IMG/VR virus record: IMGVR_UViG_3300024354_000016
Location: 23,501-87,500 of that record
Source: a virus
Length of the DNA: 64,000 bases
Strand: one strand, 5' to 3'
The notes under the pieces are model-generated. The model searched no databases. It saw only the letters and a list, made by a program, of their open reading frames with translations, and had not been told where the DNA came from. The stretch's first letter is position 1, and every line of letters starts with the position of its first letter. Shown one piece after another: positions 43,967 through 51,394 of this stretch. A program made the translations under genes and the position numbers.

Positions 43967-44773
43967 TTATATAGACAGTTTTAGTAAATTATCAATAAAC
44001 TCTACATCCCACCCGCAAGAATCGCGCCAAGCTTCTTCGGCGTCGTCGCGCTCCCAGCACCACTGGTGCCTTCTGTCGCCCTGGCCGTTGACCGCTAGGT
44101 GTGCTTTGATAGCGTCATTAATTTTTTTAGCATGCTCGTTGTCACCAGCTAGCCATGCGAAGAAAGCGTTTTTTGGTTGGCGTCGTTTAAGCATCGCGCA
44201 GGCCAATCTCAGCGAGATAGGGAGCTTTTTTCGCGAACCATAATGGAAAACCATGGCGAATATGCTTACGCCAACTAGATGAAGTTGGAACCCTTTGGGG
44301 TTAAAAGTAGACGCCACAAGCAAATAGGGTTTATTTAACCATCTTGTAAGCTCATACCCAACTGGGATGTTGTCTGCTCCGGCGTACGAAGCCATCCAGA
44401 AGTTAGCTGGCGTCATTATGCATCTGCCATCGGTGTCTTTGCATGCCCTGCATCCATTTTTACGGATATAATCAATCCACGCCTCGTACGCATCAATAAC
44501 TTTAAATGGCGCAGAGTCCGCAGCGGCGGCCAAATTAAGTCCAGTTGACATATCTCGACTGAATGAATTCAGTTCAACTAAACCGTGGCGAGCGTTCTCT
44601 GCACGCAGAGGGGATCTAAAAAATTGCCCATCATCTGTTTGGGATGCGACAATAGATTCATCCAACCTCATCCCAGATGCATGAAGGAGACCGGCCCATA
44701 GCAAAGAATCGCCGTCTTCTGCGTGACCTTTGCATGGCATACCGCCAGCGTATTCTTTAATTAAATCAGACAT
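43967..44773 (-). CDS. Conserved hypothetical protein, 268 residues
   Basis: The protein has HAEDGDSLLWAGLL near residue 17, FFRSPLRAEN near 50 and NSFSRDMSTGLNLA near 68. I recognise this combination as recurring in phage and bacterial proteins of unknown function; it may form a carbohydrate-active or toroid-like helical fold. A paired GCRACKDTDGRC may bind metal. No signal peptide is visible, but its place next to the transglycosylase suggests a cell-wall connection. Confidence 0.65.
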   Translation of the reverse strand: MSDLIKEYAGGMPCKGHAEDGDSLLWAGLLHASGMRLDESIVASQTDDGQFFRSPLRAENARHGLVELNSFSRDMSTGLNLAAAADSAPFKVIDAYEAWIDYIRKNGCRACKDTDGRCIMTPANFWMASYAGADNIPVGYELTRWLNKPYLLVASTFNPKGFQLHLVGVSIFAMVFHYGSRKKLPISLRLACAMLKRRQPKNAFFAWLAGDNEHAKKINDAIKAHLAVNGQGDRRHQWCWERDDAEEAWRDSCGWDVEFIDNLLKLSI

Positions 44774-45170
44774 CAGTATTCTCCTGCTGTTTTGTTTCTT
44801 CTGTTTCGCGATCTTCTACCACGCCAGCTACAACCGTATATGGCTTGTCATCTGATCCAATCATGCGCTCCATGATTATATCCACGTATTTTGCCTGAAT
44901 ATAGTCAATAGTTTTGGCGTCTAGCCATTTAGGCTTCTTTTTATAATCTTTTTCTAGGATGTACACTTTCGCGTTATCTTGCGATTCGTTCCACATTCTT
45001 CCAACTTCACCCAGCATCTCGTCGAATGAGTACGGGCCATGGATAGTCTTCGCCAAAAGACGTCCATCATCTCTGGCGCCAGTTGAGACTGCTACGATAA
45101 AAAGTTGATCATATAGCGATCTAAGGTCCATAGACTCGATCTGAGGCACAAACCCATCGGAAGAGCTCAT
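44766..45170 (-). CDS. Hypothetical protein, 134 residues
   Basis: GGAG precedes the ATG at 45170 by six bases. The product is acidic and helical (SLYDQLFIVAVSTGARDDGR ... YVDIIMERMIG) with a disordered Glu/Thr tail. It overlaps the gene at 43967 by eight bases. Unknown function. Confidence 0.6.
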   Translation of the reverse strand: MSSSDGFVPQIESMDLRSLYDQLFIVAVSTGARDDGRLLAKTIHGPYSFDEMLGEVGRMWNESQDNAKVYILEKDYKKKPKWLDAKTIDYIQAKYVDIIMERMIGSDDKPYTVVAGVVEDRETEETKQQENTDV

Positions 45171-45185
45171 AGAAATCTCCATCAA

Positions 45186-45749
45186 TTACGAATCAAACCA
45201 GACGATTATTCTGTACTCGGTTTTGTTCTTTGCGCCTAATAATTTATTCTCTACCTTTTCCCAATCAAGATGGGATCGGATATATTTTATGATTGACGAG
45301 TTAATCCTGATGAAATCATCACTTAGTCGCGTGTTGTATCTAAAAGCGTCTTCTGCAGGGGCGTCAATTAGCGAGGATAGATAGAGCTCATCAGTTTCAG
45401 GATGCGCTTTTCTTATATATTTATAGTATTTATTTAAAGCTTTTTCGAGCTCTTTAGGCGTTAAGTACGTCGGCGTGTGAAAGTCTGGCTTGTAATCTGT
45501 AAAATAAGATAAGATTTCTTTGCTAACGTCATTGGGCAAGCCACGAGGTTGTGCGATAGGAGTTACGTCGTAGGACCTGACTCCTGCAATCAAGCCAAAC
45601 AAATAATAACTTCTCCCAGAGAGAGAGGGTATCTCCAAAGGATGGACTCCTCCATCCCTAGGATCTTCAAGAAACTTATGCCCTGGGTCTAAGTGCCATG
45701 GGCCGTTATTTACTCTTCTTTCTAGAAAGAAGTGAGAATCGCACCCCAT
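45186..45749 (-). CDS. Conserved phage protein, MGCDxHxFxE family
   Basis: The N-terminus MGCDSHFFLERRVNNGPWH, the SGRSYYLFGLIAGVRSYD segment, the QPRGLPNDVS segment and the end RIIVWFDS match a pattern I recognise in many phage genomes, where it has no assigned function. The conserved Cys, Asp, His and Glu at the N-terminus suggest a metal site. The length of 187 residues is usual for the family. Confidence 0.75.
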   Translation of the reverse strand: MGCDSHFFLERRVNNGPWHLDPGHKFLEDPRDGGVHPLEIPSLSGRSYYLFGLIAGVRSYDVTPIAQPRGLPNDVSKEILSYFTDYKPDFHTPTYLTPKELEKALNKYYKYIRKAHPETDELYLSSLIDAPAEDAFRYNTRLSDDFIRINSSIIKYIRSHLDWEKVENKLLGAKNKTEYRIIVWFDS

Positions 45750-45750
45750 G

Positions 45751-46047
45751 CTATTTCCTTGACCGAGTTTCGAGTTCTACACCCTCTTCATTGGGAAGAG
45801 CGTGCATGTTAAGCAGGAAGAATTCGTCGCGCATCTGAGATATGTGTTTTATCAAAGTTTGATGCAACTCTGCATGAGATGAGTAATCGCAGTGTAGTTT
45901 CATCAGACTTTGACAATAATCTTTATTGAATCTAAGCGTTACTAAAAAGTTGGTACCGACGACGTCATTAGACTTTCGCGTCACATTAAGCCAATCGGCA
46001 CCAACGTGATCTGCTAACCATTGAGCTGCAGACGTTTCTGAAACCAT
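45751..46047 (-). CDS. Small hypothetical protein, 98 residues
   Basis: It lies between the MGCDxH protein and the exported protease, with one-base gaps on both sides. It is helical with a beta segment (VGTNFLVTLRFNKDYCQ) and no known motif. Confidence 0.6.
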   Translation of the reverse strand: MVSETSAAQWLADHVGADWLNVTRKSNDVVGTNFLVTLRFNKDYCQSLMKLHCDYSSHAELHQTLIKHISQMRDEFFLLNMHALPNEEGVELETRSRK

Positions 46048-46048
46048 A

Positions 46049-46765
46049 TCAGTCGTTCACTATGATCCACGGTAGATTTCTAAGTTCTTGAGATTTTTCA
46101 TTTAGATTAGAGCTAGAACCAGTTCTAGTTTCAAGATTAAAAATGCCATCTGGCGTTTCAATTTCATCTACGATCTTGAGCCATTTTTTAGGCGTCTCTT
46201 CCACGAGATCCTCTGCGACCCAAAGGGTTTCGTTGCGATTGTGCAGCTCAAGCCATTTTGGATCTTTTACGCCCATCATCTCGGTGTTTTCTTTGTCGGC
46301 TCGCTTGTCTACTTTTCGTAGTTCGTGGCCAACCATGAGTGCTTGGTCGGCAGTCATCGGATCTCTAACAATCACTCGAGCTGGATGAAATAACAAAAGG
46401 GTTTTCTTTAGTGCGTACCGCTCGTCGCAGTGTGACAGGATCTGAAAAGCCATGCTTGCCGCCATAACGCCAACAGTACACACAATTTTAACTCCACGGC
46501 TGCGTGCGATATCCATCGCCTGCTCTACCTGAAAACCCACAAGCACCATGCCACCGGGAGAGTTAATAACTAAATGAATTGGATCTGAACTTGCAGCAGA
46601 CACCCTTTCGATGCCATTTGCTACAGGTAGAGCAGATGGGTCGATTTGCCCTGTGATATAAAAAGTTCTTTCACCTTTAGGAACCACGTGGCGAGTAGTC
46701 GCCGCGGCAGCGTTTGCCCCCAAGAACAGCGGAATGCACATTAGAAATGACGCGATCTTTTTCAT
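46049..46765 (-). CDS. Exported ClpP/SppA-like serine protease
   Basis: The first 22 residues are a signal peptide ending ANAAAA. The protease body has a ClpP-type layout: FYITGQID strand, HLVINSPGGMVLVGFQV (oxyanion Gly-Gly near 71), Ser104 in VMAASMAF and His127 in LLLFHPA, 23 residues apart as in the ClpP fold. An exported ClpP-like enzyme would act in the periplasm, perhaps in lysis or exclusion. A cytoplasmic relative lies at 58153 with the same Ser104/His127 numbering. TTTCGGAG precedes the ATG. Confidence 0.8.
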   Translation of the reverse strand: MKKIASFLMCIPLFLGANAAAATTRHVVPKGERTFYITGQIDPSALPVANGIERVSAASSDPIHLVINSPGGMVLVGFQVEQAMDIARSRGVKIVCTVGVMAASMAFQILSHCDERYALKKTLLLFHPARVIVRDPMTADQALMVGHELRKVDKRADKENTEMMGVKDPKWLELHNRNETLWVAEDLVEETPKKWLKIVDEIETPDGIFNLETRTGSSSNLNEKSQELRNLPWIIVND

Positions 46766-46819
46766 GATTTCTCCGAAACGTTGATTAACCTTTGATTTTT
46801 TATACCCAAGTTAATCAGC

Positions 46820-47584
46820 TCAACTGCGTCCCAGCATCTTCTTCATCTGCGGAATATCGCGTTCATAGATATGCATTGAGTGCGCAGTGTGCGTGTAAGT
46901 TCCCTTGTGGAGGTTTGGGTAAGTAGGTTTTAGCTCTTGAACCATCTTATCCATTAGGCTCACGAACCACGACAGATCGTACACTAGCCCCTTCGACAAA
47001 TCGTTACTCCTCATAACGATTGACAAATTTAGCAAATCATCGCGGATCAGCCAGTTCCCGTGCAGGGTGCAAACCTGATCTTTGTTGCCTGCCCAGCGAT
47101 GCTCGGGTAGTGCGAATGCCATTACAGCCTGGCGTGTGTCTTTGTCGGCAATGAGAGTCTGCTTTGCCCACTCCCAGGGAGTGCGATCTGTAAGTTTTGG
47201 ATGTATGTACGGGTTTATCCATCTTTCCATCTCAGGGTTGCCTTGAGATCTCTTACTCCAAATCAGATACCCGTAAGCCGAGTTGATCGTCCCGTCTGGG
47301 TTGGCGATCTTCTCCCAAAACTTAGAAGCTTTAGCGAAGTCCTCAACTGAATTTGAGCAGGAATCGTATAGGGCCATCTCTTTTGCCGTATACTCTGCTA
47401 TGATACGGTTTCTTTCTGGATCGGCTGTGACGACCGGCTCAGAAGACGGCACTCGCACTCGAAATGAATAGTCTGTCTTCTCTAGTATCCTCTGGCTACG
47501 AGGAGCACAGATAAAATCTGGATTGTCTAGGACATCTTGGATCGTGCCTAAATACGCTTGATGTATGTTATTGTAAGTTCTCAT
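46820..47584 (-). CDS. ThyA-fold pyrimidine methylase/hydroxymethylase, probable dCMP hydroxymethylase
   Basis: Catalytic Cys172 (QVCTLHGNW), Arg192-Ser193 (MRSNDLSKGL), an upstream Arg (DTRQAVMAF) and a final HIYERD place it in the ThyA family. Cys172 and Arg192 are 20 residues apart, as in E. coli ThyA. The position of the dUMP-specifying Asn of ThyA (PFNIA) is Asp203 here (VYDLS), the change that defines T4-type dCMP hydroxymethylase. ThyX is encoded separately at 54403, so dTMP synthesis does not need this enzyme. Product: probably 5-hydroxymethyl-dCMP. Confidence 0.8.
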   Translation of the reverse strand: MRTYNNIHQAYLGTIQDVLDNPDFICAPRSQRILEKTDYSFRVRVPSSEPVVTADPERNRIIAEYTAKEMALYDSCSNSVEDFAKASKFWEKIANPDGTINSAYGYLIWSKRSQGNPEMERWINPYIHPKLTDRTPWEWAKQTLIADKDTRQAVMAFALPEHRWAGNKDQVCTLHGNWLIRDDLLNLSIVMRSNDLSKGLVYDLSWFVSLMDKMVQELKPTYPNLHKGTYTHTAHSMHIYERDIPQMKKMLGRS

Positions 47585-47958
47585 GCTTCTTCCTTGGTCT
47601 CGCCTAAGGCCTTCTCAATCTGAACGGTCCAGAACCCGTAGCCAGAGCGTCGCTTGGTGACGCGTTTCATCATCTGGCCGCCGCGATTCTGAAGGTGCCG
47701 GAATATGAAGGTTGACTCTTTGACAGGCAAGCCTTCTGCCGTCCTGTACTCAGGGTTATACTTCTGCAGGCCGACGACCACCTCCATCAGGAGATACTGG
47801 CGGATATCTGCCACGGTCAGACCGGAATTGCCTAGTGCAACATTTTGTTTGGATTTAACCATTGATGCTTCGTTCCAGTTTTTAACCACCGACTTGCGAA
47901 TGTAATGGTCAACCATGCCGTAATATTTTTTAATGTCTTCGTTGGTCACTTTTCTCAT
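47581..47958 (-). CDS. Sigma-region-2-like small protein
   Basis: The 125-residue product has LTVADIRQYLLMEVVVGLQK, then KESTFIFRHLQNRGGQMMKR. This parallels the DxxQEaxlgLxxA ... F-x-x-x-a-x-x-x-IR pattern of sigma region 2 and the small late sigma of T4-type phages. It overlaps both neighbours by four bases. Sigma function is plausible but the match is distant. Confidence 0.5.
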   Translation of the reverse strand: MRKVTNEDIKKYYGMVDHYIRKSVVKNWNEASMVKSKQNVALGNSGLTVADIRQYLLMEVVVGLQKYNPEYRTAEGLPVKESTFIFRHLQNRGGQMMKRVTKRRSGYGFWTVQIEKALGETKEEA

Positions 47959-48446
47959 TTTTGTTCCTCGGTAAAAAGATTTGATACGTGCTGGGATGCC
48001 CGAACCTTGAGCAGTTTAACTACGTTAAGCATGTCTTTGACAGTGAATTTAGGATCTTTTTCGATCACGTCGCATGTGCGCAATATAATTTCGGATATCA
48101 CGTCGTCTGCTGCTAGTTTCCACATTATTCGGTATATGGCGCGCAGATCTTCTGCACCTTTTTGGGCGACTTTGCTTTTTTTAGGTGTATGTTTTAGAAA
48201 ATCTACGCATCGCTGAGTCGCATTCTCTACTACGCGGATGTAGGTGTCTTCAAGACTGACGCCGCCGTCGATGGTACCCCTTATAAAGAGGGAGTCAATG
48301 AATTTGTTTGGCGTATCTATTTCTATGCACGTCTCGAAGCGAATTGACTTATTCCTACCTGTCCAGGTGTGGCGATGGTCTGCTTTCATAAGCACCTTGA
48401 CAGAGAGATTTGCTATATCTGCCTTAAGGCTTTGAACGTAGTTCAT
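47955..48446 (-). CDS. Hypothetical protein, 163 residues
   Basis: Mainly helical with a central beta segment (RFETCIEIDTPNKFIDSLFI). It overlaps the genes on either side by four bases. Its end (VKDMLNVVKLLKVRA) and the two-gene arrangement suggest it works with the protein at 48443. Function unknown. Confidence 0.6.
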   Translation of the reverse strand: MNYVQSLKADIANLSVKVLMKADHRHTWTGRNKSIRFETCIEIDTPNKFIDSLFIRGTIDGGVSLEDTYIRVVENATQRCVDFLKHTPKKSKVAQKGAEDLRAIYRIMWKLAADDVISEIILRTCDVIEKDPKFTVKDMLNVVKLLKVRASQHVSNLFTEEQK

Positions 48447-49210
48447 TCTTTTACCTTTGTGAAAGTATAAATCGGACTGTTGCTATGGGTCATTATTTTA
48501 AGATGCACAAGATTTGCAAGATCTTCTCCCCAGCCCTGCTTAGCTTCTAAAACCCTAACAATAGCATCTGCGGTATCCACCATCACAGATGTAGATCTAA
48601 TCCGCCACTTATCTGCATCGATAAGTTCGCTAAGCTCGCACGCGATACGGTAAACGGCGTTGTGAGTTTTGCCTTTAACCAGGCTGGGACTTAAGGATAG
48701 GCTATCGACGAGTAGCTTTACTTGCTCTTTGCTAGCGTACGCCTTGTTGATTTTTTCTCGAAAAATAAGTAAAAATCTATTTTTTAGTATTTCTGGCTTT
48801 AGACCGCTATCGTCGAAATGCAGGATGACTTCTCCGAAGTCTGCAGAATCAGCTTGCGTCAACTCAAACGATATATTATCCATGGGCATGGTGACGTCCC
48901 AGAGATCTTTGTAGTACCCGCGGTGCGCATTATCCAGTTTCAGTAGATGTTTCTCTGCGTCGGTGTGCTCGATTAGCAGCTCGGCCGCTGAGAAATATGC
49001 ACTGTTATATACGTTTTGCAGTGAAATAGATGAATCTTTATGATTGAGAAGATTAAACGACTCAAGAACACGATCTCTTATTTGAGAAAATGGTATAGCA
49101 TATTTATGCGGTATGATCTCTGCCACATCTAGCAGAGGCGAAATGAGCGGTTCAACCATCTGCGATATCGGGTCCATGGATTCATAGTAAGAATCTTTAA
49201 GAATAACCAT
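48443..49210 (-). CDS. Hypothetical protein, 255 residues
   Basis: An alpha/beta protein with an acidic middle (ELTQADSADFGEVILHFDDS) and a C-terminal half (THNAVYRIACELSELIDADK) that resembles the middle of its downstream neighbour (EDLRAIYRIMWKLAADD). The two genes may therefore be distant paralogues. No motif recognised. Confidence 0.6.
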   Translation of the reverse strand: MVILKDSYYESMDPISQMVEPLISPLLDVAEIIPHKYAIPFSQIRDRVLESFNLLNHKDSSISLQNVYNSAYFSAAELLIEHTDAEKHLLKLDNAHRGYYKDLWDVTMPMDNISFELTQADSADFGEVILHFDDSGLKPEILKNRFLLIFREKINKAYASKEQVKLLVDSLSLSPSLVKGKTHNAVYRIACELSELIDADKWRIRSTSVMVDTADAIVRVLEAKQGWGEDLANLVHLKIMTHSNSPIYTFTKVKE

Positions 49211-49219
49211 CTTTTCCTC

Positions 49220-49507
49220 TTATTCTTTTACGTTGAAGCCGAGTTCTTTGGCCTTCTTGACGGAGAGGGATCCTCTCGCCTCACCGGGGCGCTTAGTCCG
49301 CTCGACGCCAAACTTTTCAAAGTTTACCCATTTGCCGTCTAATTCGACCAATTGATAAACGATGCCCTGGTCATCTTGAAAAGCGTGATTGATGCCGTGC
49401 TGTGAGACCAGTGCATCTACGGCAGATTTGTATTCTTCGAAGAACTTCTTTACTTCTTCTTTCCGGCGGTCGAGCTCGATCAGCTTTAAGTGAATCTGAG
49501 TGAGCAT
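49220..49507 (-). CDS. Hypothetical protein, 95 residues
   Basis: An N-terminal coiled coil (LIELDRRKEEVKKFFEEYKS) precedes a small beta unit (GIVYQLVELDGKWVNFEKFG) and a basic tail (KRPGEARGSLSVKKAKELG). The TCCGAATC element lies 30-48 bases upstream. Function unknown. Confidence 0.65.
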   Translation of the reverse strand: MLTQIHLKLIELDRRKEEVKKFFEEYKSAVDALVSQHGINHAFQDDQGIVYQLVELDGKWVNFEKFGVERTKRPGEARGSLSVKKAKELGFNVKE

Positions 49508-49536
49508 GATTTATACCTCGCAGGTTTACGGATATA

Positions 49537-49555
49537 GATCATTTGATTCGGAAAT
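49537..49555 (-). promoter_or_regulatory. TCCGAATC promoter-like element, copy 1
   Basis: The 19 bases GATCATTTGATTCGGAAAT (+ strand) are identical to 53205-53223. Both read ATTTCCGAATCAAATGATC toward a - strand gene and lie about 30 bases upstream of the ATG. Looser versions are at 40667, 57482 and 63329. Confidence 0.55.
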
Positions 49556-49827
49556 TAACGCTGGATCATCTTGTTTATGCTGCGGACCTTAAGCTTGTGC
49601 AGCGACATAAAAAGTTTATATTTGACTATAAACTCATTGTTCGATACAGTTATAGGTTCTTCGTCCAGTCTCGAAACGCGGTAACCCAGCAATAAGATAA
49701 ATGCCAAAGGCGCCACGAAGAATAGCCATATAAGGCTACTATCGCGGCCGCGCTCTTTGGGAAAGAGGAGGATCGCAAAGATAAACGATGCGATCCATGC
49801 GGCGAACACTTTAAACTCAAAATTCAT
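49555..49827 (-). CDS. Two-span membrane protein, 90 residues
   Basis: Two hydrophobic helices (FAAWIASFIFAILLF and LIWLFFVAPLAFILLLGY) are separated by a short charged loop (PKERGRDSS), and a basic helical tail follows. It overlaps the next small membrane-protein gene by four bases. A holin-like role fits the size and topology, but there is no sequence proof. Confidence 0.6.
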   Translation of the reverse strand: MNFEFKVFAAWIASFIFAILLFPKERGRDSSLIWLFFVAPLAFILLLGYRVSRLDEEPITVSNNEFIVKYKLFMSLHKLKVRSINKMIQR

Positions 49828-50039
49828 TTAGACGGTCTATCCTCAGATTTTTTACCGCCGTTAAAAACGTACAAATTAGGTTTTGACGGTCTTGATACTT
49901 GATTTGAGACCCTCTCAATCATCAAGTATTTTTCCAAATACCTTTTAATCTGATTCATGGCTACTGTTCTACCTACCCAGTAGGAGATCATGGATACGCC
50001 GATGGTTAGGGCAGTAAGTGCGATTACTTGAAAAATCAT
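49824..50039 (-). CDS. Single-span membrane protein, 71 residues
   Basis: The first 25 residues are a hydrophobic anchor (VIALTALTIGVSMISYWVG), followed by a basic cytoplasmic-type tail. It abuts the zinc-ribbon gene and overlaps the two-span membrane-protein gene, so the pair may act together like holin and regulator. Confidence 0.6.
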   Translation of the reverse strand: MIFQVIALTALTIGVSMISYWVGRTVAMNQIKRYLEKYLMIERVSNQVSRPSKPNLYVFNGGKKSEDRPSK

Positions 50040-50539
50040 TACTCTTTTTCCTCAAGCTTTGCTTTTAGCAGTACTTTAAGTTCTTGTTCAGTTATGCCAG
50101 TTTTTGCTAGACGCTTCTTCCACTCGCGGAGCTTTTTGCCGTCTACTTTATGGCGTCCGCGGTTAAGCTTTTCTGGCACGGCCCTGGTATTCTTAGAATT
50201 GTAACCTTCGCCATTGTTCTTGCGATCAGGGGAGAGTTTCTGACCTGTCTTCTTCTCGGCACGCTGGATCTTAGCCGCAAGTTCTTTATTGGATTTTGCC
50301 TTACCTTTAGACTTCGGGGTCGCAGTTCCATTGCCGTGCTTTTCGCGGCGGATCGCCTGCTGAGCCTTGTTTTGCGCACGCTCTGGGTGGCCAGGCGTTT
50401 GGCGCGCCCGGTTCAACTTAGCGCGGCACTCAGAGCACCTAGATCCTTTAGATCCACCAGAGACAGAATTTCCGCATCGGACGCACTTAGATTTTATCAA
50501 TTCTTCTACAAAATCCCAGATCTTATCTACTAAACTCAT
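50039..50539 (-). CDS. Basic zinc-ribbon protein, 166 residues
   Basis: Residues 19-38 form a CVRCG ... CSECR zinc ribbon. The remaining 125 residues are very basic and low-complexity (KSKGKAKSNKELAAKIQRAE), with a short helical end (LREWKKRLAKTGITEQELKV). Nucleic-acid binding is likely. No nuclease motif is visible. Confidence 0.6.
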   Translation of the reverse strand: MSLVDKIWDFVEELIKSKCVRCGNSVSGGSKGSRCSECRAKLNRARQTPGHPERAQNKAQQAIRREKHGNGTATPKSKGKAKSNKELAAKIQRAEKKTGQKLSPDRKNNGEGYNSKNTRAVPEKLNRGRHKVDGKKLREWKKRLAKTGITEQELKVLLKAKLEEKE

Positions 50540-50546
50540 GTTTTCC

Positions 50547-51065
50547 TCACAAATTCCCTGTTTTCTTAAGGCGCCGAATCATCATGTCTTTTCTAATCCG
50601 CGATGCCTTCTCTATCAATGTTTTACCATTCAGGTGGTCAATTTCGTGCTGCAGACAGAGCGCCATGAGTCCTTCAGCATCCATCTCTAAGTGTTCTCCA
50701 GAAAGATTCTGGTACCGCACCTTAACCGTCTTAGACCTGCGGATCGTATCCTGCGTATCCGGCAGCGATAGGCATCCCTCAACGCTGAGCACCGAGCCAT
50801 CGGTCTCAACAACGGCGGGATTGACGAGCACGATAGGTTTGCCCAAATATTCTGCGACTTTATCGCCAGGTAGATATGGGACTTCCACGACCGCCATGCA
50901 GCGCGAGTCGCCGACCTGGTTAGCTGCTAACCCAATGCCGGACGCGGAGCGCATAGTCTCGATCATGTCGCGCGCCAACTTTTCCAAGTCCTCGTCAAAC
51001 ACTGACACTGCTACGGTTTTTTGGCGTAAAATTGGGTCCGGCCATTTTCGAATTTCTAGTATCAT
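50547..51065 (-). CDS. def: Peptide deformylase
   Basis: All three deformylase motifs are present in the 172-residue product: GIGLAANQVG, EGCLSLP (metal-binding Cys) and QHEIDHLNG (HExxH). It removes the formyl group from nascent proteins. Phage deformylases are known from marine viruses, where they are thought to help fold host photosystem proteins, but here the host is unknown. AGGGAT precedes the ATG at 51065; the TTG at 51083 is less likely. Confidence 0.93.
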   Translation of the reverse strand: MILEIRKWPDPILRQKTVAVSVFDEDLEKLARDMIETMRSASGIGLAANQVGDSRCMAVVEVPYLPGDKVAEYLGKPIVLVNPAVVETDGSVLSVEGCLSLPDTQDTIRRSKTVKVRYQNLSGEHLEMDAEGLMALCLQHEIDHLNGKTLIEKASRIRKDMMIRRLKKTGNL

Positions 51066-51088
51066 TTTATCCCTGTTCTTCAACGAGT

Positions 51089-51385
51089 TTAAAGAATTTT
51101 AACGCGAGCATCGTCGTATTCAACTTTAGGTACGTTATCCATAATAATAAGAGATATATACCTTGCAAACATTATCTCTTCATCTGTTCGAGTAAATCTA
51201 AGGTTTCTATCAATCCAGAACGAATCGCATCCAAGTGGATTTTTAGAGGAATACGGGCCGTACATCATATACGACTGCATCATGGATGGTTTTACGGTGT
51301 AACGGTAGCACCCCTTAGCGTAGGGGCAAGACTTTGCCCCAGACGCTGTTAAGTATACACCGGGACATTTGGTAATGTCGGCCAT
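51089..51385 (-). CDS. Small Cys-rich protein, 98 residues
   Basis: Cysteines at residues 7, 20, 26 and 53 (KCPGVYL, SCPYAKGCYRY, GCDSFW) suggest a metal site, followed by a helix (EEIMFARYISLIIMDNV). It lies between the deformylase and the VWA-metallopeptidase genes. Function unknown. Confidence 0.6.
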   Translation of the reverse strand: MADITKCPGVYLTASGAKSCPYAKGCYRYTVKPSMMQSYMMYGPYSSKNPLGCDSFWIDRNLRFTRTDEEIMFARYISLIIMDNVPKVEYDDARVKIL

Positions 51386-51394
51386 CGCCTGTCC